From: Bacteroidota bacterium | GTDB lineage: Bacteria > Bacteroidota > Bacteroidia > Chitinophagales > Chitinophagaceae | Reading direction: 5' to 3' | Assembly (NCBI GenBank): GCA_023415275.1 | Contig: JAEZLJ010000144.1 | Coordinates: 1 to 25,368 of the forward strand | Length of the DNA stretch: 25,368 nucleotides | Shown here: positions 23,601 to 25,368 of the stretch, piece after piece | How the letters are laid out: every line of letters starts with the position of its first letter | Numbering within the stretch: position 1 is the first letter of the stretch | Notes under the pieces: generated by a model | The model's input: the letters and a program-made list of their open reading frames with translations, nothing else | Told to the model about the DNA's origin: nothing | Database searches by the model: none | Made by a program: the position numbers and the translations under genes

Positions 23601-24192
23601 GATTGCTTTGAATGTAATGGATTGTGGTGTAGTGCTGAATACAGATCTTTTATCCTTTAATGGAAAATTGGCTAACAACCGTTCCAACCTTTTCTGGACC
23701 ACAACCCGTGAACATGAAGCGCTGCGTTTTAATGTGGAGAAAAGCTTTGACGGATCCAACTTTACCAAAATAGGATCTGTAAATGGTCATAATGTTAACA
23801 GTGCAGAAAATAACCATTATTCATTCACTGATTCATCCATATTGGCAGGCAAAACCTACTACCGCATCATGCTTACCAACCCTGCGGGTAAGATGAAGTT
23901 CTCCAGGATCATACAGTTGAACAGCAACTCACTGGATGATTTCAAAGTGGGTGTCATGACCAACCCGTTCCAGAAAGATCTGCAATTTGATGTAACCCTG
24001 AATAGCGATTCAAAAATCAAGGTAGCTTTATTGAACGCATCAGGTGCTCCTGTAAGACAAAAAGATTTTACAGCCTACAGCGGCATCAACTATTTTGCCC
24101 TGCAGGACCTGCAATCTCTTTCCCAGGGCATCTACATTCTACAGGTGCAGAGCAAGGATCAAACTATTACCAAAAAACTGATCAAGAAATAA
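20662..24192 (+). CDS. Large T9SS type A cargo protein, adhesin-like, with three N-terminal NDNC-type modules
   Basis: I start at ATG 20662 (1176 aa; MRTKSTLRILVTCFF gives a clean signal peptide) rather than ATG 20644. Numbering from 20644: three tandem modules (about 33-164, 168-294, 300-426), each with SND/AND near its start, DVWYxF, FSGxxGSL/T, TYYxRV and a closing ICV/ICL. Then a DUF11-like beta domain (about 430-605), a region resembling a CenC-type carbohydrate-binding sandwich (about 610-870, YYELSAWFKNICYKCG and NDWALDDIAVNTC), an Ig-like part (about 880-990), Fn3-like strands (LLSFNGKLANNRSNLFWTT), and a T9SS sorting domain (about 1098-1182). No catalytic motif was found, so adhesion or matrix building is the best guess. 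The first 900 bases are visibly AT-richer than the later ones. Confidence 0.87.
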   Translation: MRTKSTLRILVTCFFLVLINIAFAQPSNDLCGNASPITPTLPCTTVSGDLQDATSTGSPAATCAGATSPTNDVWYSFTAISPNVNISISNLGTSFGGTSPFIELFSGTCGSFTSLICQNGSTPLSFTTLIPGTTYYFRVYVTGSTSSKPAKRTFDICLTSSPNDDPGYALTLTPNTACTNTSGSLNLASLSTGIPAGCQTAGNHWDVWYKFTAANTSSTVTISTLGTGLASPEIQLFSGTPGSLSSLQCGTTTLTATSLTIGSTYYIRVSNIGASAPTSTATFNICVTHPQPPPANDDCAGAITLTSSAGCSNTAATLISATASSGIPAGCASPGTLYDVWFKFVATGTIQNASISSVGGGITNPEVQIFSGSCGTLTSLACGTTSAVTSGLTVGNTYYVRVSNIGSSPSSAGGFNICVSAPVPATYEISRTYINVTKGSTGGTVNPGDTLEMRAILSINTKSLDSLSFIDTLYNTKGLRLVPGSLAWRTNEGKIYGNGANAFTDALDADQGTVYTNGLDTIVRINIGAGSTGTARGALTSTSYPRVFGSPCLIMATYRVVVYAGYNTKINFKTGALTYRDQATGILSNARFPVNNLVVYNSPGLCPNAVSATNALGAESNGTFGLPSGSAPLARNRGTTPYIGTGYTYKPFTTAGGPNDYFYGIANNTSQTFTTINTWGKPNSTYRVFDLWDISGDHTGASNPAMGNPACDTTKPVSPTNPCGYMLVINSAYRADTAFTYTVNNLCPNTYYELSAWFKNICYKCGADSLGRNHSTAGYIPTAPGDTSGVRPNIAFDVNGSDYYTTGDIRYTGVTPTGSDSTNQWVKRGFVYLTGPTETSFLLTLRNNAPGGGGNDWALDDIAVNTCLPNMRYSPSLNPSVCQNNPVVINDTIRSYFNTYQNYKWQRSTDNGTSWSDISGATGTSSPVWNGSAWEYITSYTVPTSATTLSNAGDKYRVVVSTTAGNLSNSNCQVTDGVSQIALNVMDCGVVLNTDLLSFNGKLANNRSNLFWTTTREHEALRFNVEKSFDGSNFTKIGSVNGHNVNSAENNHYSFTDSSILAGKTYYRIMLTNPAGKMKFSRIIQLNSNSLDDFKVGVMTNPFQKDLQFDVTLNSDSKIKVALLNASGAPVRQKDFTAYSGINYFALQDLQSLSQGIYILQVQSKDQTITKKLIKK

Positions 24193-24211
24193 TTAAAACA
24201 CCAACTTCAGT

Positions 24212-24239
24212 AAAAGCGGTATCGAAGGGTACCGCTTTT
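24212..24239 (+). terminator. Intrinsic terminator after the large adhesin-like gene
   Basis: AAAAGCGGTA (24212-24221) pairs with TACCGCTTTT (24230-24239) around an 8-nt loop and runs into a T tract to 24242. It begins 19 bp after the stop codon. Confidence 0.92.
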
Positions 24240-24282
24240 TTTGTGCGTGTTAAAAAGGCAATAGTCAAAATTGAGATGAATG

Positions 24283-24310
24283 GAAAATGAAAAATGTAAA
24301 ATGAAAAAGG
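24283..24310. repeat. Short tandem array, 7-bp period
   Basis: Four 7-bp units: GAAAATG, AAAAATG, TAAAATG, AAAAAGG. This is a low-complexity array in the 307-bp gene-free spacer 24193-24499, where I see only this array, the terminator, the hairpin element at 24386 and the 8-bp array at 24465. Confidence 0.6.
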
Positions 24311-24385
24311 GACAAGTGAATCATCATTTTAGTGGTTACATGCTCCAATCCAAATACTGAATGCCATAAATAAATTTCAAGCTCT

Positions 24386-24421
24386 GTCATCCCGACGAAG
24401 GAGGGATCTATGGTAAACCAT
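24386..24421. repeat. Candidate dispersed intergenic element with two small hairpins
   Basis: The element opens with GTCATCCCGACGAAGGAG and continues GGATCT; ATCCC (24389-24393) pairs with GGGAT (24403-24407). It is followed by ATGGT-AA-ACCAT (24410-24421). From memory, GTCATCCCGACGAAGG-type sequences recur in intergenic DNA of many bacteria as small dispersed repeats. A single copy is present here, so the repeat status cannot be shown from this window. Confidence 0.45.
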
Positions 24422-24464
24422 TAAGCGCCCATTATACAATAAAGTACGCTACCACCTAAGACAA

Positions 24465-24496
24465 CAATTAACCAATTAACTATTGATCATTGACAA
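24465..24496. repeat. Short tandem array, 8-bp period
   Basis: Two perfect 8-bp units, CAATTAAC CAATTAAC, are followed by two diverged ones, TATTGATC and ATTGACAA. It ends just before the stop codon of the gene at 24500-25102. Confidence 0.55.
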
Positions 24497-24499
24497 TAC

Positions 24500-25102
24500 T
24501 TACGCTACATGCTTGAGCAGAAACAATGGTACCTGGTAGTTAGGCGGAAACTCCCCTTCGAATTTGATGGTCCAGTTATAATCATCCATATAAAGCTCTA
24601 AGAACTCGAGTTCTTCTTCTGATAAGGGTTTAGATACCTTGATATCGAGCTTGTTCTTAACCTTCTTTACCTTCTCAGGTTTTGGTTCTTTCAGCCTGGT
24701 AGTTAGTTCTTCTTCAAAGGAGGACAACAACAAGTCAAACTGTTCACGGGTAAGGGAAATGCGCTTTTGCTCTTCCAGGAAGTTGAATAAAGCTGTCAAT
24801 ACATCTTTCTTTTCTATTCCCTGCTTTAAGCATATAAGCGATAGTGTCCTTACCTGTTTGAACAAATGCGTATATCTTCTCTTTACGCTTACAAAGCGGT
24901 AGATAATGGAAGACATGATATTTCCCTGCTTAAACCTTTCCGCACTCCTCCTGCTTCCTTCAAAGGCAGGATCATTCCAGAAGCGTTGGGTATCCACTCC
25001 AGGTAATAACCTGGCTAAATATCCATCCAGTTCTGTAAAGTAAAAATTCACATTGTCATCCACTGTTCCTACTGCCTTTACATGTCCTATTTGCTTTGCC
25101 AT
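24500..25102 (-). CDS. Hypothetical protein of a Bacteroidota-specific family (200 aa)
   Basis: I know no function. The N-terminus has the spaced pattern MAKQxGxxKxxGTxxxxxFY, DGYLAR, GVDxxRxxNDPAF, which I recall from many short Bacteroidota proteins annotated only as hypothetical; those usually begin MAKQKGIIKLEGT and continue into NDPAFxRTREN. This copy has diverged (NDPAFEGSRRSAERFKQGN). The middle is helical, with a charged Lys/Glu-rich linker (KEPKPEKVKKVKNKLDIKV) and an acidic C-terminal part (EEELEFLELYMDDYNW). It has no signal peptide or membrane segment. It stands alone, flanked on both sides by repeat-rich spacers, with an AAATC word 9 nt before its ATG. The basic N-terminal half could be DNA- or particle-associated; that is a guess. 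Confidence 0.75.
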   Translation of the reverse strand: MAKQIGHVKAVGTVDDNVNFYFTELDGYLARLLPGVDTQRFWNDPAFEGSRRSAERFKQGNIMSSIIYRFVSVKRRYTHLFKQVRTLSLICLKQGIEKKDVLTALFNFLEEQKRISLTREQFDLLLSSFEEELTTRLKEPKPEKVKKVKNKLDIKVSKPLSEEELEFLELYMDDYNWTIKFEGEFPPNYQVPLFLLKHVA

Positions 25103-25125
25103 ATGAGATTGGATTTATTTACCTG

Positions 25126-25156
25126 CAATATGATTTAATCTATTTGTTCAATCAAA
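25126..25156 (-). promoter_or_regulatory. Candidate promoter of the 200-aa gene
   Basis: On the minus strand TTTG (25156-25153) is followed after 19 nt by TCATATTG (25133-25126), an imperfect TAnnTTTG (mismatches at its second and sixth bases). The spacing is the expected one for a Bacteroidota -33/-7 pair. It predicts a leader of about 17 nt before ATG 25102. Confidence 0.35.
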
Positions 25157-25160
25157 TGCC

Positions 25161-25209
25161 ATGGCCGATTATGGCCGATTTGGCCGGAAATGACCGCTTT
25201 TGGCCGCTT
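25161..25209. repeat. Array of five degenerate ~10-bp units (TGGCCG / CGGCCA core)
   Basis: The units are ATGGCCGATT, ATGGCCGATT, TGGCCGGAA, ATGACCGCTT, TTGGCCGCTT; four are 10 bp and one is 9 bp. The first two are identical. The array begins 4 bp upstream of the candidate -33 box of the 200-aa gene, so the cores fall on one face of the helix next to the promoter. Confidence 0.7.
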
Positions 25210-25213
25210 TATT

Positions 25214-25245
25214 AGTTGACAAGTTGATAGGTTAACAGGTTGACA
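25214..25245. repeat. Short tandem array, 8-bp period
   Basis: Four 8-bp units without gaps: AGTTGACA, AGTTGATA, GGTTAACA, GGTTGACA, then GGG. It directly follows the 10-bp array but has a different period and sequence. Confidence 0.65.
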
Positions 25246-25303
25246 GGGAGTACCCCATCTCCTCAAAAATCCTATGGAATCTAATTAATCTTAGATCTCT
25301 TCC

Positions 25304-25334
25304 TTCGACATTCGATATTCCTTGTTCGATATTC
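25304..25334. repeat. TTCGATATTC direct repeats
   Basis: TTCGACA (25304-25310), TTCGATATTC (25311-25320), CTTG, TTCGATATTC (25325-25334). I recall strings such as TTCGATATTC joined to CCTTGTTCGA from many Chitinophagaceae intergenic regions; this is memory only. Otherwise I see no gene between 25103 and the window end at 25368. Confidence 0.55.
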
Positions 25335-25368
25335 TGCGGTTCATTCCAGTCTCCTTCCCACCAAAGCC

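Noticed and set aside
24193..25368. CRISPR array or integration site at the right end
   Set aside because: The repeats have 7-10 bp periods without unique spacers of fixed length, and there are no cas, integrase or tRNA genes nearby.

Overview
The window looks like chromosomal DNA from a member of the Bacteroidota, most likely the Chitinophagaceae (order Chitinophagales). The signs are three very secretory proteins with C-terminal type IX secretion (T9SS type A) sorting domains, a leucyl-tRNA synthetase with the Bacteroidota-type insertions, an ftsX-DUF3098-uppP gene order, -7 promoter boxes of the TAnnTTTG type, and few Shine-Dalgarno sequences. No rRNA, tRNA, CRISPR array, transposase or phage module was seen.

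Layout. Positions 1-2000 hold the 3' end of a surface or secreted protein, a conserved 157-residue protein of unknown function, and a secreted endonuclease/exonuclease/phosphatase-fold hydrolase. At 2082-4856 is leuS (minus), facing away from the plus-strand set ftsX, DUF3098 protein and uppP (5104-7260). The leuS leader carries an intrinsic-terminator-like hairpin with no upstream gene to terminate. After a good terminator, a UMF1-type MFS transporter and a metallo-beta-lactamase-fold hydrolase overlap by 4 bp (7368-9535). A flippase-like membrane protein and ruvC diverge at 10.56 kb; the HIT protein and greA follow on the minus strand.

From 12.2 to 24.2 kb the window is mostly envelope biology: a 653-residue T9SS cargo protein of a conserved unknown family, a small secreted Fn3-like protein, then the housekeeping pair 2-hydroxyacid dehydrogenase and rsmA, and finally two giant T9SS cargo genes head to head. 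The minus one (1306 aa) carries a soluble-type PQQ glucose dehydrogenase propeller whose catalytic pocket can be traced residue by residue. The plus one (1182 aa) is adhesin-like. The two share leader words, signal peptide and a block of three tandem NDNC-type modules, matched module for module, but have unrelated bodies. This looks like an inverted duplication of a promoter plus export/display head.

The right end (24.2-25.4 kb) holds a 200-residue protein of a family I know only as hypothetical, flanked by spacers packed with short-period tandem words (7, 8 and 10 bp). One array of five CGGCCA-type units at about 10-bp spacing sits directly upstream of that gene's candidate promoter.

The most interesting points are the duplicated regulatory/export head at 20.4 kb, the surface PQQ dehydrogenase, the leuS leader hairpins, and the helically phased repeat array at 25.16-25.21 kb. 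All calls come from reading the sequence; no search or structure prediction was run.
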